A stretch of DNA of 64,000 bases from Paulownia fortunei (Eukaryota > Streptophyta > Magnoliopsida > Lamiales > Paulowniaceae): positions 1,364,001-1,428,000 of the forward strand of contig JAGSPU010000063.1 in the NCBI GenBank assembly GCA_019321725.1, read 5' to 3'. The translations under genes were made by a program, and so were the position numbers. Below are positions 21,714 through 32,378 of this stretch, one piece after another. The notes beneath the pieces are model-generated. The model was given only the letters and a program-made list of their open reading frames with translations. It ran no database searches and was not told the origin of the DNA. Numbering within the stretch: the first letter of the stretch is position 1; each line of letters opens with the position of its first letter.

Positions 21714-24700
21714 ATGGCCAAGATGCAATCACAAATCTCTAGCCCCTTTTCCAAGTTTTCCATCATCCTTTTTGGGGTTTTCAAGAATCTCTTCCATATC
21801 ATGACCATACCCCTTGTATTTCAGGCCAAAGCAACGAGCATAAGGCTCCTCTCAATTGCACTGGGAGTTGCTTTTGTGACCACCATACTAGTCTCTTTTC
21901 ATACTAATACTATTTTCAGTATTCAACAACTCAAGAATGAAACCTCAGTGTTGGGCAAGGAAATTCAAGGCTCCATGGTGATACCGATACCCGGCGGCGC
22001 CGTTGGGCCGGAGAGCTTGTCTTTCGATGGCAGCGGTGGCGGGCCCTACACCGGGGTGTCCGACGGGAGGATTATCCGGTGGCAGGCTAACGAAAGCCGA
22101 TGGGTTGAGTTCGCCGTGACATCCCCTGAGAGGTGAGCATTTTTCTGTTTTTTGGGGTAACATAAGCATGAGTTGCTCATATCCACACGTACTGTTTTGT
22201 ATGACTAATTTGCGTAGTGTAATAATTTAGTTTCCGTGCAAATGTACATATGAACATATGTTGTTCATGGTTCAACAACAGAAACATCTGACAGTTTGGT
22301 GGTTCATGATCATTACCCACCTACCCACCCAATGCCGGATGGCGGAGGCAGGCCAGCCGCCGCCTCAATTTTTTAAATTTATAATTTTAATATATAAATT
22401 TTAATAAATTTATAAATTTATTATTTTTTAAAAAATTAAATTATTCTATCCATCCCTTGAATTAATATATAAATTTATTAAATTTAGAAATATTTTTAAA
22501 TTATTTTTAAATTTTATTTTTTAGAAAAAATAGGTAATGAAATTTATTATTGATATAAAATTTTTTAAAAAATATTTGTACTGACCTTCAAAATTTATTA
22601 TAATTTCGTTTCTAAAAATATGAATATTTTAGTTTAAAAAATACTCCTCATTGTTATTTTTTTAATTTCTAACTTATTTGATTTCACTTTTATTGTTTAT
22701 TATTTGAAATTATACTAATTTTTATTTCGCAAAAAATCATAATTTAGATTTTTCATAATATAAAAATTATTTGATTTGGTTAAGAGTTATGAAATAATGC
22801 TTAAATTTTTGTAAATTAGTTTTTATGGATTGAATTAGAATTGATTAACATTTTTATTTAAAAGTTAGTTTTTGTTCAAATATTTGTACAAATATAATAG
22901 ATATAAAATATTTATGTGTAAGTATAACGTATTATATTTTTATTTCTAATAATTAGTTAAGAAAAAAAAATCAATAAAAAAATAATTATATATATAAAAA
23001 AATAATAATTTGACAATCAAATCTCGCTCTCTTCTATTAAAATCTTGACTTCACCCCGTGCACCCACCCCACCCTCTAGATTGCTAGTCTCGCTTTTTTC
23101 ACAGCAATAAATAAGAGTTGATTATTGAATAAAAGTGTTAATAATCATGTATTTTTTTATTTAAATTTTATTAGTTATTTAGAACCAATTTTTTTTTAAT
23201 TTGGGTAGTGTGTGTGTGTCATTGATAATTAATTTATTATTGTTAATTTTTTTTAATATTATCCTTCAAACGGGCAAGACCCCTAGTTTGTTTATCAATT
23301 CAGAAGTAATGCAGACAATCAAGGATAAAAAAAAAAATGTAATAATATTACTTAGTAGTTATGCCAACCCATGGAACCCATAGCCTGGTCTGTTGAATAT
23401 ATATCTGTAGCTTCATTGATTTTCCATTGCTAAATAAAGTCAACAATGCTATATTGTTCCTATGTTGAGCTATTAATGACATCTTCCACTGTGACTTTTA
23501 CCAGAGTTGGTGACCATTTTTAGCTACTAGCTGACTACTATTTTAATTTTTTTCAAGTATATACAAGTATAAGAATTTAATAATTGTTGCCTTGTAGTTA
23601 GGAATGTACAATAATAAAAATTTATTTTGAAAACAATGCAGTATGCATGTTATTTATTTGTGTATAATAATTTATCTCTTTTGAACAATCAGAGTATCAG
23701 GCGACCTATCAAGAATCCCGACAGCGATTGAAGAAATATAGTATTTGTGAAAAATTAAAAGCTTTTAAAAGACTATGTGCATTTCTTGATTTCAATCAAG
23801 GGTGAGCTTTGGATATGTTTTGGTTGAGAGGGGCCGAACAAGTATGAGCTAATTAAGGGTAATAATTGATCAAAGAGAAATAAACATTTTGGGAAGCCAA
23901 ATAATGAAAATCAAAGGGCTTGATGGTAATTACATATACATCAAGAAAATATGGAAGTAGGAAGAAAAATTGTGGTAGAGAGGAAAAATAAAGGTGGCCA
24001 CTAATTTTAGGACAACAGGGAAACTATTTATAGGAATTTATTTTTCTGCTTGTTGCAAAAGGCCTCCCACAGTTGCTGCGCTTGTATAATCCATCTAAGA
24101 CCAAATCAAATTGAATTCCTGGTGATAAAAGTGTAATGTGTCTGTATCCGCTCATTTAAAGATCTTTTGTCGCGTTGTAAGTGGGTTCAAATAGAGGAAA
24201 AAATTGATGCGAACGTCCGACTCGTGTATATAGGTTGTGTCACCATATTTACGAATTAGGGGAAAAGATCGTACTTCTCCAAAATTAGTTAGACGAAACC
24301 TAAAAATTGGATTATCAAAATATGTATATACATATATATGAGGCTTATGTGCTTACAAGTAAGATAAATTCAAAGGGAAAGGGGTTGTCTAGAAATAAGA
24401 CAACATAAGAAAACAAGGAGAATAATATACTAGGAAAAAGACAATTGGAATAGGTCCAACCAATATTTGAGCTATTCATAATTGGTTTAAAAAAAATATA
24501 AGAAAAATAAAATACACATGGACTTTTGTACATTATTGATTTTTCATATAGTTTCTAAAAGACAAATAGGAAAATTCTATATTATTCTAGTAACTACTAC
24601 GTAATGATTTACAGATACAATTTGTATTTTTCGATCTTACTCTATGTTACTATGTATTTAACTAATTGTATATTTCATATGTAGATATGTCCAATGACCC

Positions 24701-26987
24701 GTTCATCACCTTAGAATAAATAAGTGATCTCGTAGTTCTTGATATTGATTGCGAACATCGTAAAAAATGATTACTAACCAAGCATCATAGAATCTCCCAA
24801 ACTCCCAATATTATCTTAGGAATGCCAACGTAAAATATTTAAGATAATATCAAATGTAAAAGTATTTTATGAATTATCCTAATACTTGAATTTCCATGAG
24901 TAGGGATGGTTGTGAAGGTCCTCATGATCACTCTCAAAAGGAGCACATTTGTGGGAGGCCATTGGGCCTGCGTTTCAATGAAAAGACGGGTGATCTCTAC
25001 ATTGCGGACTCATATATGGGCCTCCTTGTTGTGGGCCCAAATGGTGGATCGGCCCGCCCACTGGCAAAAGAAGTGGATGGAGTTGCTTTTGGGTTCACCA
25101 ATTCTTTGGACATTGATCAGAATAGTGGAGTTGTATATTTTACAGACAGCAGCACAAGGTTTCCAAGAAGGTAAGATACTACTATTAATTTTTCTAAGCA
25201 TAAGTAATTTAAGGTGAATTTATAAATTTTTTAAAATATCTTACAAAAAATTATAAAATATTTGATAAAATTTTTATAAGAAGATAAGTTGCTAACATAA
25301 GATATTAGGATTTTATAATTTTTTTAATTTAAAATAAAAAGTTTCTAACTTATTTCTAAAATTTTAACAATCTCATATTAAATTATAAAATTATCATTAT
25401 TAACATCTTATAAAATACATAATTTTATTTTATTCAAAAAAAATAAAAAATATTTTTAAAATATCTCATAATGTAAGAGCTTAAATAATTTTTAAAATAA
25501 GTTTAATCGAAATCCAAATAATCAAATCAGACAAAAGATAAAATCATCCAATGACCTATGACATTTTGAGTCGTTGAAATTATATATGATAATTTTAAAT
25601 GTATTTATGTTATAGGACAAAAAAAATGTAACACTAATAAAAAGATATTCACTACATATTTTTATATATACATATATGTCTCTAATGACTACAATATTTC
25701 GAACCCTTGTCGTGGGAAAAGGAAAGCAAAAGCTGGAAAGGAAAGGATGAGATAAGATAAAGAAAAGCCAACCGAATCTGACGATGAATATTAGTACAAG
25801 GATAATGGTCCCAAAACACCCATATTTTTTTGTCTGAAAAAAAAGGTTTGCGTCACAATGTTTATCTATCCTTCCTACCATGTAATAATTACACACACAC
25901 ACACACACTATCCTGCTTGCTTGCAGAATCATCAATATCCTAGGATTATTTCCCTTTCGTTTTTTGATCCAAATCCAATGTCTTGGGAAGATAAATGCAG
26001 TCGAAGCTTCCAATTCCCATTTATGCTCACAATGCTTGAACTATAAGATAGAATATAGGACAAGATTCTTTTCCCTCTTGGAATTAATGAGTTTGTACAA
26101 AAAAAAAATTTAAATAAACGATACAATTAAAATTTTAAAATTTTATATTCGATTTGCTTCAAAAATTATGGAATTAATTTGATCCAATATAGAGTTTTAT
26201 ACGATAGTCAAATAATTTTTTTTTTTATTGTTAATTTTGAAAATAATTAATAGAAATTAGTGGTATCGCATCGTTATTTTAAGTATAAAATAAATTATTT
26301 TATAAAATAGAATCTTATTTAAAAGATTTAAAAAAAATTAAAGTAATACAGAGAATTTGTTTAAGTAACCCGTTAATATTTGCTTTTATGTGCAGGAATT
26401 ATGTTTCCATGATTATTAGCGGTGACAACACTGGAAGACTGATGAAATTCGAACCCAAGAAAAAGAAAACCACTCTTCTTCTCGACAATCTCAATTTCCC
26501 AAACGGCGTAGCATTGAGCAAAAGTGGGAATTTTCTACTCTTTGTGGAGACGACAACTTGTAGATTATTTAAGTTTTGGCTTAAAACAGCAAAGGCTGGA
26601 AATCTTGAAGTCATAGCCCAATTCCCTGGATTCCCAGACAACATAAAAAGGAATAGGAATGGTGAGTTTTGGGTGGGAATCAATTCCAGGAGAAGGAAGC
26701 TCTTGGAATGGCTTATATCAAATCCTTGGATTGGGAATGCCGTGGTTAGAGTATTTCCGGTGGATATTACGAAATTACATTCGCGTTTGGCTCGTTTGAT
26801 TGGAAGTGCCGGAATGGGAATTAGGTTGAATGGGGATGGGAATGTGGTAGAGGTATTGGATTCTAGCAAGGGAAAGAGATGGAAGTTCGTTAGTGAAGTT
26901 GAGGAAGAGAATGGGAATTTGTGGATAGGATCGGTGACAAGGTCTTTTGTTGTTAAAGACAAAATATCCACATCTTCAAATCAATAA
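21714..26987 (+). CDS. Strictosidine synthase-like (SSL) protein 2, three exons, intact
   Basis: Second intact SSL paralogue: predicted six-bladed beta-propeller, membrane-anchored or secretory. Exons 21714-22132, 24904-25170 and 26396-26987 total 1,278 bases (425 aa plus stop). Both introns split an AG|G arginine codon, exactly as in the first SSL gene. The N-terminus is about 45 residues longer than in that gene, with two hydrophobic stretches (about 15-36 and 43-61). A later Met at residue 30 is an alternative start. Landmarks: AVGPESLSFDGSGGGPYTGV, RDGCEGPHDHSQKEHICGRP, LYIADSYMGLLVVGPNGG, FTNSLDIDQNSGVVYFTDSS, ISGDNTGRLMKF, ETTTCRLFKFWLK, FPGFPDNIKRNRNGEFWVGI. The tail differs from its neighbour (VTRSFVVKDKISTSSNQ). 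The exon 2 acceptor is taken as TAG at 24901-24903; a GAG three bases upstream would add one residue. The stop codon lies inside an AATAAA at 26983-26988. The large introns carry transposon-like sequence. Confidence 0.88.
22320..23075. repeat. Transposon-like insertion in SSL2 intron 1
   Basis: A very AT-rich block (about 22370-23020) is framed on the left by a GC-rich ggcggaggcagg-type end and on the right by cttgacttcaccccgtgc. Similar words, acccac and cacccacc, flank both sides. The abrupt change in base composition and the framing suggest an inserted, decayed element. No coding capacity remains and the class cannot be named. Confidence 0.4.
25212..25515. repeat. MITE-like AT-rich element, copy B (SSL2 intron 2)
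   Basis: About 300 bp and colinear with the element at 4030-4425. Shared blocks are aaaatatctta, aagataagtt, aagatatta, attttataa, aaataaaaagtt and the right end gagcttaaataa...tttaaaataa. It lies about 40 bases after the exon 2 donor of the second SSL gene. It is shorter than copy A and non-coding. Confidence 0.5.
25890..25908. repeat. (AC)n microsatellite
   Basis: A short run of about nine AC units in intron 2 of the second SSL gene. Confidence 0.75.
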
Positions 26988-29900
26988 AATTATTTTGAGG
27001 AAAGAATGACAATGTATTTAGGGAAATTTATAACTAGGGTTAAATAAAAAAAAAAAAAGATTTTTTATCGTCTAAACTATCAAAATATTTTTCAAATTAC
27101 TTTGAAGGGCTTTAGAACACTTAAACTATTTATGTAGAATGTTTTGCCATTCAAAATATTTGTTACTTTCTAATCAATTTTTCCATAGCTTTTCTGTCTT
27201 AGCATACAAACATCTCAACATTTACTAACACCTTGTTCCTTTCTTTTTTTTTTTTAAATTTACAATTTTCATTATCTTTAAAAAAAAAATCCTTTCTAAA
27301 CAACACGATGCAATATTCGACTCTTCTTGACTGTTAATTGTGAACTTAAAAATTCAAAAAAAAAAAATATAGAGAGTTACCAAGTTCGTTTCAAAATTTA
27401 AATTTCAAATAATAGTTGAGAATTTTTTTTTTTAAAAAAAAACAGAGTTTTAGTACTTTATTTTCCAACTTATGTAAGTTTTTTAGAAATAGCATCGTCA
27501 TGAAAATAAAAACGAGTTAAGATAATTTATTGCTAAGTATTATCTATATAAGATCCCATTCATAAGTTTCAATCATAAATTTAAATTATTTAAAAAAAAA
27601 ATAAAAAATCAATCCATATTCTCCATACAAAAAAATGACTGAAAATGATGGTGTAAACATGTCCTCCAATTTGTGGCATTGGGGTCCTCTTATCATATGT
27701 GGACATCATCAATTTCAAGAAAATGGTGCCTCCTGGCCCATGTTTATATCATGATTTGATTGGGATTCAAGCTTCTGATTTCAAGAGTGGAGGGTCCCCA
27801 AAACACTTCTTCCACAACAATATTTGGGGATTAATTCATCCGTCAATTATTTGACTAAGAATCGCTTTGTTTTGTAACCTCTTTGTTATCTTGTGCCTTT
27901 GTTTCCATGGTTCAAATTTATTTGAACGAGGACCAAGAGAATTTACTTACGTGTACTGTTTTTTTTTTAATAATTTTTTATGATTATTTGTGTTTGTTCG
28001 ACTTTATTGTAATAATCTAAGATTCAAATTAATTTTTTAATGGACACATAAAATTTAGTGTTTAAGATATTAAATTCTGTCGATCAACCCAACATAATTC
28101 ATTAACCACCTATCGTCCAATTTAGTATTTCACTTCGTAAATATATATCAAATGTACAAAATAGTTCGTTAACATGATATATTATATTAATTAAGCGAAA
28201 AATCTCACGTTGTCTTTTTATAAAAAAAAAATATATATGTCCAAAAAATATTATGGGCGTGCTTTATCTTGTTATTGTTCGTGCTTTTCTGGTGCTTTAA
28301 GTATGTATTTATAATTCATCTTTACTCTTAAGAATAAAATAGAAAAATCAAAATAAAAAAGAAAAGAAAGGAACTTGTAAATTAAAAGCATGGTTGTGTA
28401 CTTTTTTTTTTTTTAATTTTTATATTACGTTCTGTATCTGGTTGGAAAAGAACTTATAAATTAAAAATATGGCTGTACTATTTATTTAATTTTTGTAATA
28501 CTTTTTCTCTAGCTACAAATTGACAAACAAAAAAAAACTTTTAAATCAAAATAAAATATGGTTGTATTGTTTTTTTCAATTTTTGTAATACTTTCACGAA
28601 ATTGAATGGCATGGACGCAAGTGGTGACCAGGATGGACCCCGGCGCCCCGAAGCATGGACATTTTTTCAATAATTATATGGTTCACAATTCATATATTTG
28701 TCCAAATTGGATTTTGGAAGGTTGGGCCCTGTAATACAAAGACAAAATAAGATAATATACAGATTTCAAATTACAAAATACATGCGAGCCTTGCTTCTAT
28801 TGATGCGTTATTTAATTTTTATTTTACTGTAAATTCATGTTTAGTTTTTATAGCTTTACAAAATCAATATTTCTATAATTTGATTGGTGATCAAATTAGT
28901 TTTATTTTTGAACAGCGATTCAATTAGTTGGATTGGTTCAACTGTCAATTCAATCGATATAATAAAAATTAATTATATTTTTATTATATTATGTAAAATA
29001 GTAATATAATATACTAATTGTTATGTATTATATTTTAAAATAAAAAAAATAATCAATTAAAAGAATATCTTAAAAAATTCAAAATTCAAATAATTACGTA
29101 TATATAATATAATATCAAGTTTAAGGTTTTAAATTTTTTTAAATAAATAAAAACATGAAAGAAAATCAATTTCACCAATTTTTGACCCGTTTAATGGTTG
29201 AATCATAAAAATGATTATTTAAAACTAATTGAACAGACTGACCGATGATTTGTGATTTAGTCTGATTTGAAAAACATTGTATGGAAAGATAGTTACTTTT
29301 TGTTAAGAATTAAAAAAAAGGTTAAAATTTGTGCACCAAAATTACATAGATACACGAGCATGCATGTTTAATCAATTTTACTATTTAAGATATGAATTGT
29401 TGATAATTATGTTTTTTTTTTATACCATGTATCACAGGTTTATCGGATTAAATCCTGAACTTCAAAAACCTCTGTTCTTATAATTTTGGAGGGGATAAAT
29501 CACGGGATGTGTTTCAACTGAATAAGCAACACACAAAGTGTCATGTACACTGATGCCCACAATAAGAACACTCCAACCCTGTTGGAGCCAAACCATCCCA
29601 ATTTCTCATTTGGGACGGAGTCCGACCACCAAGTGGAATCAAATCCATCCCACCACCAAGTGGAATCAAATCTACATACTGCGGCTGGAGCAAGGATTAA
29701 CATTTTGCGGCCTAAACCAAATGAGGTATGTCACGAAGGGCTATAACTATTTTTTTTCATTATAGTGTTACCTCTCTCTTATTTCAAACCAAAATATATT
29801 ATTCTCAATATTTTTCTACTAATAGTAACTTGGTTCTTCGAAAGCTTTAATCATAGATTTGACTCAGTTTCAAAATTATCAGTGTTTTTTTAAGAAAAAA

Positions 29901-32243
29901 ACAAACACAAAATATTAAAATTTTAAAATAATAATTTTTTTTCTGAAAAATCCTTATTTAAATATTATATGCCAGTGAAGTCAACCCCATATTTTTTAGA
30001 ATAATATTATAAAAGTGCAAAGAAAACTTTTCATTCTAAATTTCTTGATCATTGATACATGGACATTCAAATTGAATCGCATAAATTACTTTTTTCTTAA
30101 ACAAACAAGAATCCAATAAAAACACAACAATATTCCACAATTATTTATCTCCTACCTTATGACATATTCTTCCCCATAAAAGCTACATTTTTGGTTGAAT
30201 CCCAAATCCATCACACGATTTAAAATATCAAATTCATCTATTTGTACGTTGTCTTGGACTTATTGTCCAATACTCGCAAATAACTAGATCATTCCATTGC
30301 CCTTTGCTCCATATTTTGTCTTCTTTCTTGGTTTTGCCCCAAAATATTACGATAAATTTTTGACTTCATCGATTATATTATTCTCAATTAATCCAAAATT
30401 CTCACATTAAAAAAATGATAAAAATCACTTATTCCCACTAAATCAATTATAAAATGATCGAAATATTGCTCGTCTCAATAGACAAAAATTTATGTACAAA
30501 AAGACATATGTACATATATAGTACTGTTCTCAAATATTGGGTATAATTTAATTTGATATGAAATTTTAGATAAGCGTTGACAGTATTGTGTATTTTTATA
30601 TTATTACAATGTTACTCTTATAAATGGTGATTAAAAGTTATTTGAGATGGTAGAAAGTTTTAAAATGAAAACATAAGGCAATAAATTAGAAATTAAGGGT
30701 GTGAAATGTAAATATCTAAAAAATTTATGGATAAAAATTATGGGCCTGGTCAAAAAATAACGTCACCCCTTGGAGTACCCGAACAGTAGTCCCTAGTGGC
30801 CAAATGTGAGACAGTGACTGATAGTAAGAGTAGTGAACTAAAAGATGAAGGGCCTACGTGTCAGACATCGAAAGGTGGCCCACCTTTGTGATGTGGACCC
30901 GCATGCATAATGCTGTGTTAGAATCTGCTGACAAGGATTCAAGCGACCTCATTCATTTTGCCCAAGCTTTTTCAGATTTTCTTTTATTTATCAAAAAATA
31001 TTTTTTATTTTATTTTTGTTCCTTTTTAGCATTTTATCTTATCATAATATATTAAAAAAACATTTAATGAGTTCTTTTATGGTAATAGAATAATACTGGC
31101 ATTCCTTTATTTATTTTAATTTTTGGGTAATTACAGACTTCTTCTATTTTAGTTTTGAGGAATAGCATGGCATTTTGATAACAGTTTGAATATGACCTTT
31201 GATTTTGTATTTCATATAATAAATACACATTATGTATAGAGAATTTATTTTTAAACATATAATGAATATTAATTATATATGTATGGCACAATTTTATAAT
31301 ATAAATTACTAAAAAAAATACAAAATAGAAATAGAAAATTTAAAATGGTTGAGAATTATGATTAGGAAAGTTGAGGAGAATGCAATTATTTGTTAAAAAG
31401 GCTAATTTTGACTAATTGCCTAATGTATAAATGTAAGGAAACGGTCAATGCTCAATATATTTGAACCCATGATTAATGAAGAGACAAGTTTTTTTAATAC
31501 CTAGTGCCTTAAACTCATGATTAATCATGTCGTGGGTGAAAAATGGTAACTTAATTATTTTAAAATAATGATATTTCAAAATTAAATAACATTGTGTCAA
31601 AATTAAATGCCATTATACCAATTTTATTTTGCATGTACAATTATATTGAAGTTGTTTTAACTTAACTATTTATGAGTAATTTAACGATTTAAGACATCTA
31701 ATACTTTGTTTGACTGAAATACAAAAATAATTTTATATTTTATAATAAAAAACAAAAATAAATTTGAAAAAAATAGTTTTTAAGCCTGAATAGAAGTTCA
31801 CATGCTAGAACACAACACTTAAAACATCACAAAATTAATTTTCTTTGTATTGTATTAGTCATGCAATTCAGGTAAAACTGATCAAACTCAAAAAAGAGAA
31901 AAGAAAACTGAAAATTGGTGTAATCCATTCTTAACTCAATCCTCATGAGGTATTAGTTATTACGTTTGAATTACACCAAAATATGGATATTTTGTCTCTT
32001 CTTATAATGATTGAAGTATATTATAAATTATTATTAATTGTGAATATTTAATGAATAATTGCTATTTTTGATGATGATTGATAATGATAATACAATGAAT
32101 TTATTTAAAAAGACAAAAAAGAAAGAAATTCACAACAAAATCCAATAAGGGGCAAAATAGTAATCTCACTGCATCAGGATCCTCCGCATTTCTTCCTCCA
32201 TCCCCTGCCATTTGGCTCCTCTCCGACAGAAATAGCCCCAGCC
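26988..32243. other. Intergenic region downstream of SSL2
   Basis: About 5.2 kb without a recognisable gene. It is dominated by A/T runs. A segment at about 28880-29270 starts with ttggttcaactg-type and ends with gacccgttta...gaacagactgacc-type words, resembling decayed inverted-repeat elements common in plants. A GC-richer patch at 28615-28660 and a patch with a 27-bp repeat at 29624-29672 stand out in composition but have no assignable function. 30740-30960 is a more balanced stretch that I could not assign. Confidence 0.5.
29624..29672. repeat. Two copies of a 22-bp word, 27-bp period
   Basis: The word (g/c)accaccaagtggaatcaaa plus tc occurs at 29624-29645 and again at 29651-29672. They are identical except for the first base. 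The repeat lies in a more balanced-composition island (29530-29740). Frames through it are short in all six readings. Confidence 0.75.
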
Positions 32244-32251
32244 CATATATA
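32244..32251 (+). promoter_or_regulatory. Probable TATA box of the HAD hydrolase gene
   Basis: TATATACA lies 128 bases before the start codon. A start of transcription near 32275 would place the GA repeat and the start-stop uORF in the leader. Confidence 0.45.
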
Positions 32252-32274
32252 CACACTTATACATACGTATTCCC

Positions 32275-32278
<4 letters not shown>

Positions 32279-32306
<28 letters not shown>
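32279..32306 (+). repeat. (AG)n repeat in the 5' leader of the HAD gene
   Basis: Fourteen AG units 72 bases upstream of the start codon. GA/CT repeats in plant leaders can be bound by BBR/BPC (GAGA-binding) proteins. Length variation between individuals is likely. Confidence 0.85.
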
Positions 32307-32353
32307 CAGTTCCACTATTTTAGCAAAGATACATACAAATACGACAGCGTGAA

Positions 32354-32359
32354 ATGTAG
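32354..32359 (+). promoter_or_regulatory. Start-stop upstream ORF (ATG-TAG)
   Basis: An ATG directly followed by TAG lies 19 bases before the main ATG at 32379. A bare AUG-stop in a leader can stall ribosomes and reduce downstream translation. The AUG-UAA of Arabidopsis NIP5;1, which mediates a boron response, is the known case. Whether it is functional here depends on the real transcript start. Confidence 0.55.
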
Positions 32360-32378
32360 GAGCATTTGAGAGAAAAAG

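Noticed and set aside
25522..26013. Minus-strand 163-aa frame in SSL2 intron 2
   Set aside because: Low-complexity hydrophobic and Tyr/Ile-rich translation of AT-rich DNA, with a VCVCVC run from the AC microsatellite.
26399..26971. Minus-strand 190-aa frame
   Set aside because: Exact antisense of SSL2 exon 3, which has clear family motifs on the plus strand.
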